From Mariniphaga sp. (GTDB lineage Bacteria; Bacteroidota; Bacteroidia; Bacteroidales; Prolixibacteraceae): a DNA stretch of 42,547 nucleotides. The stretch is from contig JAAFHB010000015.1 of assembly GCA_010906965.1 (NCBI GenBank), positions 1 to 42,547 on the forward strand. The letters are read 5' to 3'. Position numbers and translations under genes: made by a program. Below are positions 1 to 8,230 of the stretch, piece by piece. The first letter of the stretch is position 1, and every line of letters starts with the position of its first letter. Under the pieces are notes generated by a model. That model worked only from the letters and a program-made list of their open reading frames with translations, searched no databases and was not told the DNA's origin.

Positions 1-280
1 AGCGACTCAATCTACGCAGAACGGGTTCAGGGGAAAATTAGCAATTCTTAATTGGAGCAGAATTTATCAAAAAATAAGCACCTGAGTAGTTACCAAAAAA
101 GAGTGCAATAATATTTACCTTACAATTATCTTATTTATACAACAATCTTGTTATTTTTGAATCGGCAAAAGGTAATAACAAACCAACTGACGGACTAATC
201 AATTTGGATGAATAAAGAGTAAACATTTACGATTTTTCGTTGTTGCCTGGTAATGCTTTTATTAACTTGTATGTTGAGTA
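1..280. other. Upstream intergenic stretch, no gene called
   Basis: No convincing gene is visible. Short frames from the left edge stop at 49-51 and 108-110 on the plus strand and could be the tail of an upstream gene, but nothing recognisable is encoded. A TATTTTTG match to the Bacteroidota -7 box lies at 152-159, about 120 bases before the histidine kinase start. Confidence 0.4.
152..159 (+). promoter_or_regulatory. Possible -7 promoter box for the TPR histidine kinase
   Basis: TATTTTTG matches the Bacteroidota primary sigma -7 consensus TAnnTTTG. No clear TTTG -33 box is found at the expected distance, so support is weak. The same core with its preceding G (GTTATTTTTG) occurs upstream of the last histidine kinase of the window, at 40192-40199. 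Confidence 0.25.
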
Positions 281-2164
281 ATGCTTAAAGTAAATCTGTT
301 TATTCTGCTCGTTTTTCTGACCGGATTACCATCCATGGCCAGAATATCGATGATCGCGATCCCAATTAATTCAAAAGCCAGTACAGAAGACACATCCAGC
401 GTCAATCTCCTGAATCAGCAATGCTGGTCACTCCGAAGAGCCAATCCATTATCGGCAATCACAATCGGGAAACAGGCATTGGAAATGGCCCGAAATATTG
501 GATACAATAAAGGCGAAGCCCAGGTATTGAATTATCTGGGAATATGTTATTTACGACTCGACGATTCTCCAACAGCAGCAGATTACTTTTATAAAGCACT
601 TCAATTTAGCGATAGTTTAAATTTAAGCGTCGAAAAAGGATATGCGTTAAATAATATCGCAAGTTCGCTCCTTGAGGAAGGTGAAAACCGACAGGCACTC
701 ATATTTGCCCGTAAAGCATTATCGGTTCAAACCCTCCATAACGACATCAAAGGGATTGCTTATGCCTATGTACGATTGTGTGACGTTTATAACAACCTTC
801 AACAGTATGATTCTCTCTTAGTTGCAGCACAAACAGCATTTAGGCTCCTCAAAGATTTGGGAATGACAGAGAACTCACTGATTGCGATGAAAAGCATTGG
901 ACGTGCATGGGAAGGGAAACATCAATATGCGAAAGCATTAAGTTGCTATATGCAGGTTGTGAACTCGGTATCAATTTCACCGGTCACTGTCCGCAATGTC
1001 GATGTCGATCTTGCAAGAGTCTATAATCTAATGAAATTACCTGACAAAGCTATATTTTACGGAAAACTATGGTTAAGCACCGAGAAAGGGAATGATCATA
1101 TTTTAAGGCAGATGGCAAAAGCCTACGCCTTAAAGGAAGATTGGAAAGAGGCTTTTCGATATGCACGGATGAGTTTGTTGGTTATGGATAGTGTTGCAAG
1201 AGAAGAAAAATTGAGTCAAATCAAAAATTTGCAGATTCTTTATGAAACAAGAGAAAAGGAAAAGGAGAATGCCATTCTAAAGGTGGAACTTAATAATAAA
1301 AACCTGTTCGTATCTGCATTTGCAGTCATTCTTATTCTGATTTGTGCACTGGCATTGATTCTTCAGAGCAAAAGATCTCAACAATCGCGACTGAATAAAT
1401 TACTGAATCAAAAGAACCAGGAGATTTTGGTACAACGCGACCACCTGGATGAATTGAACCAGACAAAAAATAAATTGTTTTCAATTATTGCTCACGATTT
1501 ACGTGGTCCAATTGGAAGTACCTCCACATTTCTTGAGCTTCTTACCACGCACGAAAGCGAATTTACAAAGCATGAACTACTCGAAAATTTGATTTTGATT
1601 AAGGATTCGACAAAAGCTACTTTCAAACTGTTGGAAAACCTTCTGACATGGGCTCGTGCACAAAAAGGAGAGATCGTATTCAATCCTCAAAAAAACAATT
1701 TATTTAAATTGACACAATCAAATATTGATCTGTTTGCCTCGAATGCAGAAAACAAAAAAATACAAATAGTGAATGAAATTAATTCGGAACTCATCTTTGA
1801 ATTCGATCTGGAAATGATCAATACAGTGATGCGAAATCTGATCAACAATGCGATAAAATACACCAACGAAGATGGGACAATCACAATTTCAGCAAAAGAA
1901 TTTGAGGACAATGTTGAAATAAGTGTTGAAGATACCGGAATTGGTATTGACAGCAACAATACAGAATTACTGTTTATTACCCACCTTAAACGAAACAGGA
2001 AAGAAGGTACGATGGGTGAAAAAGGAACCGGTCTGGGCTTAATTCTGTGCCGGGAGTTTGTTACAAAACACAATGGAAATATTTGGGCTGAAAGCGAACT
2101 TGGTTTAGGTAGTACTTTTAAATTTACATTGCCACGAAGCCATCAAAAAGAAGAAATTTTCTGA
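281..2164 (+). CDS. TPR-repeat sensor histidine kinase
   Basis: A 627-residue membrane sensor kinase. Residues 1-25 form a signal peptide or signal anchor, and residues about 45-310 are tetratricopeptide repeats (helical pairs such as GYALNNIASSLLEEG). A transmembrane helix lies at about 341-363, followed by a short coiled coil. The HisKA H-box FSIIAHDLRGP places the phosphorylated histidine near residue 405. The HATPase_c domain has an N-box (NLINNAIKYT, about 519), a G1 box (DTGIGID) and a G2 box (GTGLGLIL). The layout is that of Bacteroidota kinases with periplasmic TPRs that sense through protein contacts. No receiver domain or response regulator is present or adjacent, so the partner is unknown. 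The ATG at 281 directly precedes the hydrophobic leader. The gene is convergent with the DUF898 gene, with only about 20 bases between the stops. Confidence 0.93.
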   Translation: MLKVNLFILLVFLTGLPSMARISMIAIPINSKASTEDTSSVNLLNQQCWSLRRANPLSAITIGKQALEMARNIGYNKGEAQVLNYLGICYLRLDDSPTAADYFYKALQFSDSLNLSVEKGYALNNIASSLLEEGENRQALIFARKALSVQTLHNDIKGIAYAYVRLCDVYNNLQQYDSLLVAAQTAFRLLKDLGMTENSLIAMKSIGRAWEGKHQYAKALSCYMQVVNSVSISPVTVRNVDVDLARVYNLMKLPDKAIFYGKLWLSTEKGNDHILRQMAKAYALKEDWKEAFRYARMSLLVMDSVAREEKLSQIKNLQILYETREKEKENAILKVELNNKNLFVSAFAVILILICALALILQSKRSQQSRLNKLLNQKNQEILVQRDHLDELNQTKNKLFSIIAHDLRGPIGSTSTFLELLTTHESEFTKHELLENLILIKDSTKATFKLLENLLTWARAQKGEIVFNPQKNNLFKLTQSNIDLFASNAENKKIQIVNEINSELIFEFDLEMINTVMRNLINNAIKYTNEDGTITISAKEFEDNVEISVEDTGIGIDSNNTELLFITHLKRNRKEGTMGEKGTGLGLILCREFVTKHNGNIWAESELGLGSTFKFTLPRSHQKEEIF

Positions 2165-2185
2165 CAATCTAACAGGTAGCCCAAT

Positions 2186-3154
2186 TTACTTATCGGGCGA
2201 CACAATAACATTTGTCTCCAAATATGTTTGCGTCAGCACTCTTTGGGCAATCCGGCTAAATGCCCATGGGTAGTAAAATCCGAGGGTAATGACGGTAAGC
2301 AGGATCTGCCCCCACATAAAAAGGAAATCAGAAAGCAAATCGCCATTGTAGCCTAATGAAATCTGCTTCTCATTAACAACATTGCTTTTAGTATGTTCGG
2401 CGAAATAGCGGTACAAACGGATGTATGCCATCGGGAAATATATACCAAAAGTGACGACGGCAAACACCAGTTCTATCGCAATTTTTCCGGTTGCCGGAAA
2501 AAATTCAGTATCCCATCTGATCAGATAATCTTTATACCTGAAATCGACCATCCACTTCAATATTAAATAGATATTGGGGACCAAACTAAACATGACAATC
2601 AGCTGATAAATTAAAAGAAAATTTTGTGACTGAAAATCAATCATCGATTCAAAGATACTAAACAGTACTATTCCCACGAGAAGAAACGGGATAAAGATGG
2701 TCAGCGTCATGATCAGAAAAAGCTTGCCGCCTTTCCCTTTAAAAGAAAATTTATGAGAATTGTACGAGGTGCCGTTCGTGAAAAACCGATGTATGTTTTT
2801 TATCAACCAAGGAACATAAATCCCCACAGAAACGATCGAAAGTACCAGTCCAGTGATGATAATGCCAATATATTTCCCTAAATGATAATTGCACAATACC
2901 TTTTCGCCTTTATACTCAAGGCTCTGAACCACCAATTTGACCATGTAATAAACAAAAGTGTAGGCCATTGCCAGAACAAAAGCAAGATAGATGAAGAATA
3001 ATTTTGAAGGTCCACCAGCAGGAACATCGGAAGAAATCAGTTCATTAAATTCGCCCAATAAAAAATAATACGGAATCATAAAGAAAAAAAAGAAAGCAAT
3101 CCAAACAGGCAGAAACTGACTTCCTTTTAATGTAAAATTCAAATAACTCTTCAT
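2186..3154 (-). CDS. DUF898 (YjgN-like) multi-pass membrane protein
   Basis: About 322 residues with multiple predicted membrane helices. Two related halves carry a repeated pattern in which a soluble F/Y-rich stretch is followed by a helix with the motif GIY-P (VSVGIYVPW, VTFGIYFPM, TLGFYYPW). This is characteristic of the DUF898/YjgN family of inner-membrane proteins of unknown function. The frame extends to a GTG at 3160 (GTG GTG ATG). The ATG at 3152-3154, giving MKSYLNF, is the more likely start. It stands alone and is convergent with the upstream histidine kinase. The family assignment rests on pattern recognition; substrate and role cannot be inferred. Confidence 0.75.
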   Translation of the reverse strand: MKSYLNFTLKGSQFLPVWIAFFFFFMIPYYFLLGEFNELISSDVPAGGPSKLFFIYLAFVLAMAYTFVYYMVKLVVQSLEYKGEKVLCNYHLGKYIGIIITGLVLSIVSVGIYVPWLIKNIHRFFTNGTSYNSHKFSFKGKGGKLFLIMTLTIFIPFLLVGIVLFSIFESMIDFQSQNFLLIYQLIVMFSLVPNIYLILKWMVDFRYKDYLIRWDTEFFPATGKIAIELVFAVVTFGIYFPMAYIRLYRYFAEHTKSNVVNEKQISLGYNGDLLSDFLFMWGQILLTVITLGFYYPWAFSRIAQRVLTQTYLETNVIVSPDK

Positions 3155-3243
3155 CACCACTGGTTATAATATTCGACATAAAATTATAAAGTTCTTTCGA
3201 GAAAATGAAGGTCAGATTTAATCTTAATGAAAAATTGATATTT

Positions 3244-3289
3244 GTCTTTAACGAACCCTGTTAAAGACAGTCCGGTAATACTTTACCGG
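3244..3289 (-). terminator. Hairpins at the 3' end of the MFS gene
   Basis: Two short perfect stems lie at the transporter stop codon. CCGGTAA/TTACCGG (3272-3278 and 3283-3289, 4-base loop) overlaps the stop. GTCTTTAAC/GTTAAAGAC (3244-3252 and 3260-3268, 7-base loop) lies just beyond. The T tract is weak, so this may be a terminator or an mRNA 3'-end stabiliser. Confidence 0.4.
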
Positions 3290-4608
3290 GCACCAGACCA
3301 TTCCTTTTTGAGCAACAACAGCAGAAAAAACAGCCCTATTACGAAGAACACCGCGATGGATAAAACAGAATAACGCATACTGCCGGTCATCACTTCAATT
3401 ATTCCAAAACTAAAAGTACCTGCTACAGTAGCCAGCTTTTCCATCACATCGTAAAAACTAAAAAAAGAGGTATGGTCGGTCGTCTCAGGAAGCATTTTCG
3501 AATAAGTAGACCGGGCCAGTGATTGAGAACCTCCCATCACAATACCAATAAATACGGCAGCAATAATAAAGCCGACAGTCCCTTTAACTGTGAAGGCGTA
3601 AACACAGATAACGATCCAAACAATTACTGAAATAATAAGTGCTTTCAGATTCCCAATTTTCCCTGAGAGCCGGGCGAAAAACCATGCTCCAAACATACCA
3701 ACCAATTGTATCATTAATACGGTTGGAATCAGGACGCTCTCATTTAAACCTAATTCTTTTTCACCATAGGTTGCAGCCATAAACATCGTTGTGAGCATTC
3801 CCATCATTAAAAAGAAAAATGCAGTCAGATAAACACTTATTCGGTACGACTTTCTGATTTCATTAAAAACCAGACGCAATTCCCTGTATCCGTTGGTGAG
3901 AATACGACTGCTTCCGGTACGTTTTCGGAAAACATATTTTGGTAAATAACTAAAAGTGATGGTCGAGAAACCAATCCACCAAACAAAAACGGTCAGGAAA
4001 GAGATGCGTGCCGGCATATCCGATTGTTTATCGAATCCGAAAAGCTCAGGCTTCATGATCATCAGCAAATTAAAAAGAAGTAGAATAACGCCTCCCAAAT
4101 AGCCCATCGAATAGCCGCGCGCACTGATCCGGTCCTGATCCTCGGGTTTGGCAATTACAGGAAGGAAAGAGTTATAAAACACAATGCTGCCCCCGTAGCC
4201 AAAGGTTCCCAATGCAAAAGCGATTACGCCCAATTCGATATGGTTGGCATCGAAGAAGAAAAGCATTCCGCAACCTGTCGCTCCAATGATTGTAAACGCA
4301 CGCATAAATCCTTTACGCCGTCCTGTGTAATCGGCCATTGAGGAAAACAACGGCGATCCAATCGCGACAAGGAGATAAGCAGCTGCAATCGCCCATGAAT
4401 AAAGCGCTGTATTGACAACTTTATATCCAAAAAACGAAACCATAAAATCGGTTCCATGACGCGTCACCGTGTTATAATAAATCGGGAAAATGGCAGAAGC
4501 AATGGTTAACTGATACACTGAGTTTGACCAGTCGTACATTACCCATGCCCGTATCACTTTTGGATCACCTTTTTCGATAACCTGAATATCTTTTCGTTTA
4601 ATCGACAT
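3283..4608 (-). CDS. MFS transporter, UMF1/Atg22-like
   Basis: A 441-residue major facilitator protein with about 12 hydrophobic segments. The N-terminal motif VMYDWSNSVYQLTI followed by FPIYY is the signature seen in the UMF1/Atg22-like family (ALYDWANSAF-type), which in bacteria is annotated as an effluxer. A cytoplasmic basic loop between helices 2 and 3 (MADYTGRRKGFMR) matches the general MFS loop. The start MSIKRKD has no in-frame competitor nearby. It is monocistronic between DUF898 and a repeat-rich intergenic region. The substrate cannot be predicted. Confidence 0.85.
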   Translation of the reverse strand: MSIKRKDIQVIEKGDPKVIRAWVMYDWSNSVYQLTIASAIFPIYYNTVTRHGTDFMVSFFGYKVVNTALYSWAIAAAYLLVAIGSPLFSSMADYTGRRKGFMRAFTIIGATGCGMLFFFDANHIELGVIAFALGTFGYGGSIVFYNSFLPVIAKPEDQDRISARGYSMGYLGGVILLLFNLLMIMKPELFGFDKQSDMPARISFLTVFVWWIGFSTITFSYLPKYVFRKRTGSSRILTNGYRELRLVFNEIRKSYRISVYLTAFFFLMMGMLTTMFMAATYGEKELGLNESVLIPTVLMIQLVGMFGAWFFARLSGKIGNLKALIISVIVWIVICVYAFTVKGTVGFIIAAVFIGIVMGGSQSLARSTYSKMLPETTDHTSFFSFYDVMEKLATVAGTFSFGIIEVMTGSMRYSVLSIAVFFVIGLFFLLLLLKKEWSGAR

Positions 4609-4659
4609 TTTGAAAGTTGTTATTCACTACCTAACCTTGACAAGCAAGAAGCAAAATTT

Positions 4660-5045
4660 GAAATATGATTGAAATAGGTTGAAATAGGCTGAAATAGGTA
4701 ATGAGAATTGTATAATGGCGTATTTATTAGTTCAAGAAATTAAGTAAAAACAAACATTTTATGAATTGTATATTACGGTGCTCTGCACCTTAAACTGCTT
4801 ATATTAACTATATTTCTACAAATATTCCGCAACTCTGTTGCTAAAGGTGCAGCGCACCAAAATATTTGTAGGAAGTTAATCCCCAATAATATGAAGGTGC
4901 AGCGCACCGAAATATCAGGTGATAATAGAAAATATTAATCTATAGAAAGACGGAGGTGAAAATACGACATTAAATAGTTTTTATTACTTAGGTTGAAATT
5001 TATTTCCATTTCTCCATTTATTTCTATTTATTTCAATCATATTTC
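4660..5045. repeat. Intergenic REP-like palindrome cluster flanked by a 16-bp inverted repeat
   Basis: The MFS-apbE gap holds nested repeats. GGTGCAGCGCACC occurs exactly at 4846-4858 and 4896-4908, and a variant GGTGCTCTGCACC at 4777-4789. An 11-bp inverted repeat CTACAAATATT/AATATTTGTAG (4816-4826, 4861-4871) encloses the middle copy. A 16-bp inverted repeat GAAATATGATTGAAAT (4660-4675) and its reverse complement (5030-5045) bracket the whole. A 10-bp direct repeat TGAAATAGGN occurs three times at about 4670-4699, and a TTTCCATTTCTCCATTTATTTCT motif (split here as TTTCCATTTC-TCCATTTATTTCT) occurs twice, at about 5003 and 5042. The GGTGCNNNGCACC palindromes resemble REP-type interspersed elements seen from memory in related genomes. 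No transposase is present here. Confidence 0.6.
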
Positions 5046-5153
5046 CATTTCTCCATTTATTTCTACCTTATTTTCCATTTCGTTCATCCAAATATGAAAA
5101 TATTATGCGAAAAAAACATCAAGATAAAATATAAGGTACTAAAAGTAGTACAT

Positions 5154-6167
5154 TCAATTCTCTTTGTCGAATTTGATCCCTTTGGTAAATTCAACCTGGA
5201 ATTGACCGCTTTTATCAGAATAGATCATATAGGCATCAAGTTCCAGATGCAGTTTTAAAAACTCACGCGCCTTCTCCAAACCCATCACCATTAACGGGGT
5301 ATCGTAGCCGTCAGCAGTAAGGCCATCTTTGGCAATCACGGTTACACTAAGCAGGTTATTTTTATAAGGATATCCTGTACGCGGATCGATAATATGCGAA
5401 AACTTCTGCCCGTTTTCCTCGAAGAACTTCCTGTAATTACCTGATGTAGTTACTGATTTATTATCGAGAAGGATAATCGTTTGTAAGGTTTCACCCGCAA
5501 CATTATTTCCTTCTGTTGGTTTGTCGACACCAATCCTCCAGAAATCGCCTTTCGGATTTTTTCCTTTTGTCCGTACTTCGCCACCAATCTCCACCATGAA
5601 ATTCTTAATACCAAGCGACTCAAAATAACGATAGATAACATCTACGCAATAACCCTGGGCAATTGAATTGACGTCAATTTTAATCCCCGGAAGATCTTTA
5701 ATCAGCTTTCTGCCTTCGAGCCTGATTTTTTCCATTCCGACATATTGCAGCAGACTGTCAATTTTCAAGGAGTCTATTTTTACCTTTTTCTCAGGACCAA
5801 AGCCCCAGGCATTTACGAGCGGACCAACGGTAAGATCAAAATCACCATTGGTTTCCTTATTGATCTCTACCGATTTATTATAAACCTCAATAAACATATC
5901 GTCCAGCAGAACTGTAGAATCGTTTTGGTTAATTCTAGAAACGATCGAGTTGGGAATATATTCCGAAAATGTGAGATCGAAAGCTCTGAATATGGAATCA
6001 ACTTCTCCGGAAAGGTCCTTATCCGCTTTGTCTTCGTAAGTGATGTGGAAAGTGGTTCCCTGCGTCATACCAGCAATTTTCCGGTAAGGGGCAGGTTTAT
6101 TGGTATGACAGCTAATGAAAATAATAATCAAGGTCAACAAAGGGCAAAATGGAAGATGATTCCTCAT
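5154..6167 (-). CDS. apbE: FAD:protein FMN transferase (ApbE), lipoprotein
   Basis: 337 residues. The N terminus has a lipoprotein signal, with a hydrophobic stretch ending IFISC and the lipobox cysteine near residue 20. It is therefore predicted to be exported and membrane-anchored facing the periplasm. ApbE family motifs are present: AGMTQGTTFHI near the N terminus, IGGEVRTKG in the middle, HIIDPRTGYPY, and the metal-site region LTADGYDTPLMVMG. The enzyme transfers FMN from FAD onto a Thr/Ser of target flavoproteins such as NqrB/NqrC or RnfG-type subunits, a metal-dependent reaction. No such target gene is in this window. The start codon lies about 140 bases downstream of the 21-bp tandem array. 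Length is normal for the family. Confidence 0.92.
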   Translation of the reverse strand: MRNHLPFCPLLTLIIIFISCHTNKPAPYRKIAGMTQGTTFHITYEDKADKDLSGEVDSIFRAFDLTFSEYIPNSIVSRINQNDSTVLLDDMFIEVYNKSVEINKETNGDFDLTVGPLVNAWGFGPEKKVKIDSLKIDSLLQYVGMEKIRLEGRKLIKDLPGIKIDVNSIAQGYCVDVIYRYFESLGIKNFMVEIGGEVRTKGKNPKGDFWRIGVDKPTEGNNVAGETLQTIILLDNKSVTTSGNYRKFFEENGQKFSHIIDPRTGYPYKNNLLSVTVIAKDGLTADGYDTPLMVMGLEKAREFLKLHLELDAYMIYSDKSGQFQVEFTKGIKFDKEN

Positions 6168-6309
6168 ATTTTAATTTATTATTAAACTAATTCTGAACGC
6201 AGCAAAAATACAAAGATTGGAGAAAGGTTACAATTCCATAATAAATTGAGTTGAATCTTTTAAGGACCTAAAACAAAGGTTTCAGGCTACCAAAAATACC
6301 TTCAGTGTT

Positions 6310-6834
6310 CAACACATTCAGTCGGGAACGCTTAGAAAGACGTTCCCGTGATTACATTTTCACTTCGAGACGTTACAAACCCCGTTTAGGCGCTTACATC
6401 TTCAATAGGTAATCTTACAAACGTCTTTACCATGATAATATTTTTACATTGGGACGTTACAAACGCTATTTGCGTAATTACATTTTTACTAAGTGACCTT
6501 ACAAACGATGTTTCCGTAATTACATATTTACTATGTGACCTTACAAACTATGTTTTCGTAATTACATTTTTACATTAGGTGCTTACAAACTCTGTTTGCC
6601 TAATTACATTTTTACTTAGGGACCTTACATATTCAATTTCCGTAATTACATTTTTACTTCGGGACGTTAAATACATCGTTTGCCTAATTACATTTTTACT
6701 TCGGAGCATTAAATACATCATTTGTGTACTTAAATGTTCTGTTTGGGACATAAAATAGGTTGTTCGGGTGCTTAAATGTTCCTTTGGCGACTTTAAATAG
6801 GTTGTTCAGGTGTTTTCATTTTCACGAAGGATCA
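6310..6834. repeat. 21-bp tandem repeat array (about 23-25 units, 42-bp higher-order A/B pairs)
   Basis: Units starting TTAC or TTAA begin at 6352, 6373, 6394, 6415 and so on to 6793, with a final degenerate unit at 6814. The spacing is exactly 21 bases and no insertion or deletion was found. Two more degenerate units are recognisable at 6310 and 6331. Two unit types alternate. Type A begins TTACATTTTTACT and ends GGGACC or similar. Type B begins TTACAAAC, has a variable centre, then GTTT and ends CGTAA. The pair gives a 42-bp period. The last five or six units towards the permease gene are more diverged (TTAAAT starts). The array occupies the gap between the second ABC-2 permease stop and apbE. 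No strand is open throughout. Plus frame 3 is interrupted only by TAG at 6387, 6576 and 6756. Protein-coding decay and helically phased binding sites are both possible. Confidence 0.9.
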
Positions 6835-6879
6835 AAATAACTTTCGGAAGGATTCATTCAATCAACTGAAATTCATTTC

Positions 6880-8148
6880 TCATTCTTCCTCATCAATTAT
6901 CATTTGCGCTGTTTCATTTTCCTGGGCAGCTATCCGGGCCTGGTGTAATCGTTCCTGCCTGACTACGGCAATCTTGTATCCGATACAGGCCAGTAAAAAA
7001 TAGACAATCATCTGGATCAGCAGGAAAGTTAGTTCAGGACGGACATCGTTGATAGAAACACCCATTGACCGAATCCGAAGAAATGCAGGAATCATCGAAG
7101 TACTTGGAAATATATGCGCCAACTGGCTCATCAAAGGTGGAATAGAGGTGGAAGGCCACGACAATCCACTCAAAAATAAAACAATAGGAGAAACAAAGAC
7201 AAGGGTCATGATGGAATGTTCCCTGCGACGAAACAACATCGAAATCATTAACCCGAAAAATATTACAGAGAAGAGATACGGGACTAATAAAATGCAGACA
7301 TCGGCAAAGCTCCCTTTATCGGGAAAACCAAACCATTTGGAGAGATAAACCAATGTAAAAGCAATATTTACCAGGTAGATTGTGAAGTAAGCCAATCCTT
7401 TGCCGAAAACTACCGAAAACATCCCCTGCCTGACTCTTATTCCAGGCTTAACAACCTGATTGTTTCGTCGGTCCTTCCCTGCCCCGCCAATCATGCCAAT
7501 TCCGACCAAAAGAGTCTGTTGCAGAATTATCAAGATAATACCGGGCATCACATACGAACCATACGAACCTGCCGGATTGTAAAGATTATAAAATTTAGCA
7601 GGCATTGGATCGCGCAGTTGCATCGCCTGCTCTTCTCCATTTCCGCTTGCCATCAGCCTTTTGATCTCTACACCGGCAGATAATGTGCCGGTCGCCTGTA
7701 TCGTTGCGCTCAATGTTTCCTTATAAATAAGAAAATAACTTGCATCGCAATAAACACTTACCGATGTTTGGTATCCCCTTAGCAGTTCCTTTTCAAATCC
7801 TTCGGGAATAAGGATAATTCCTTTTGAATTACCATCCCAGAAAATCTGCCGGGCCTCGTGTAGACTGCCAGCTTCCTGCGAAACTGAAACCTCTTTCGTT
7901 GCACCAAGCATCCTGATCATTTGCCGGCTCGATGCGGAATTGTCGAGATCGACAACAGTTACAGGAATATCGCGGACAACGTTGTTCTCATATGCAATTG
8001 AGTATACCAAAGGATAAGCGAGAACCGCCAGGAAAAATATAAGCATTGCCCCCTTGTCCCTAAAGATGGTTTTCAACTCATCGACGAACGAGAACCAGGT
8101 AAGGTCAAGCCCTAAAATAACAGCTTTCGGAATATTAAATAATCGCAT
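6880..8148 (-). CDS. ABC-2 type permease (YhhJ/YbhR-like), second of pair
   Basis: 422 residues. A membrane helix near residues 33-53 is followed by a large periplasmic domain (about 55-190) containing the family signature VVDLDNSASSR. Five or six further helices (about 195-400) follow, with the ABC-2 C-terminal signature LFLSGLSWPSTSIP. The protein is a transmembrane component of an exporter that works with an HlyD-type adaptor and a TolC-type outer-membrane channel, both encoded directly upstream. The first permease gene ends 58 bases before this start, with a hairpin in the gap. The acidic tail (IIDEEE) is cytoplasmic. The exported substrate is not inferable. Confidence 0.9.
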   Translation of the reverse strand: MRLFNIPKAVILGLDLTWFSFVDELKTIFRDKGAMLIFFLAVLAYPLVYSIAYENNVVRDIPVTVVDLDNSASSRQMIRMLGATKEVSVSQEAGSLHEARQIFWDGNSKGIILIPEGFEKELLRGYQTSVSVYCDASYFLIYKETLSATIQATGTLSAGVEIKRLMASGNGEEQAMQLRDPMPAKFYNLYNPAGSYGSYVMPGIILIILQQTLLVGIGMIGGAGKDRRNNQVVKPGIRVRQGMFSVVFGKGLAYFTIYLVNIAFTLVYLSKWFGFPDKGSFADVCILLVPYLFSVIFFGLMISMLFRRREHSIMTLVFVSPIVLFLSGLSWPSTSIPPLMSQLAHIFPSTSMIPAFLRIRSMGVSINDVRPELTFLLIQMIVYFLLACIGYKIAVVRQERLHQARIAAQENETAQMIIDEEE

Positions 8149-8186
8149 CGTTCATTTTTTAATCAAATTAATCGCCTCATGCAAAT

Positions 8187-8230
8187 CACAAATATTGGTT
8201 TCACCATTACTGGCGAAACCAATATTTGTG
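8187..8230. repeat. Perfect 16-bp inverted repeat between the two permease genes
   Basis: CACAAATATTGGTTTC (8187-8202) is the exact reverse complement of 8215-8230, separated by 12 bases. The right arm encodes the last residues of the first permease, and its TAA stop (8207-8209) lies in the loop. In the transcript this forms a strong stem-loop with no T tract after it, so a processing or stabilising element or attenuator fits better than a simple terminator. Confidence 0.75.

Noticed and set aside
5745-6185. 146-codon plus-strand frame opposite apbE
   Set aside because: Antisense shadow of the well-supported ApbE gene.
6432-6578. Plus-strand ORF inside the 21-bp array (49 codons) and the following GTG frame (6579-6758, 59 codons)
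   Set aside because: Both are short, repeat-derived, interrupted by in-phase TAG codons, and have no ribosome-binding site or domain; kept only as part of the array discussion.
6310-6834. Possible CRISPR array at the 21-bp repeats
   Set aside because: Units are contiguous, alternate between two types and have no unique spacers; no cas genes are present.
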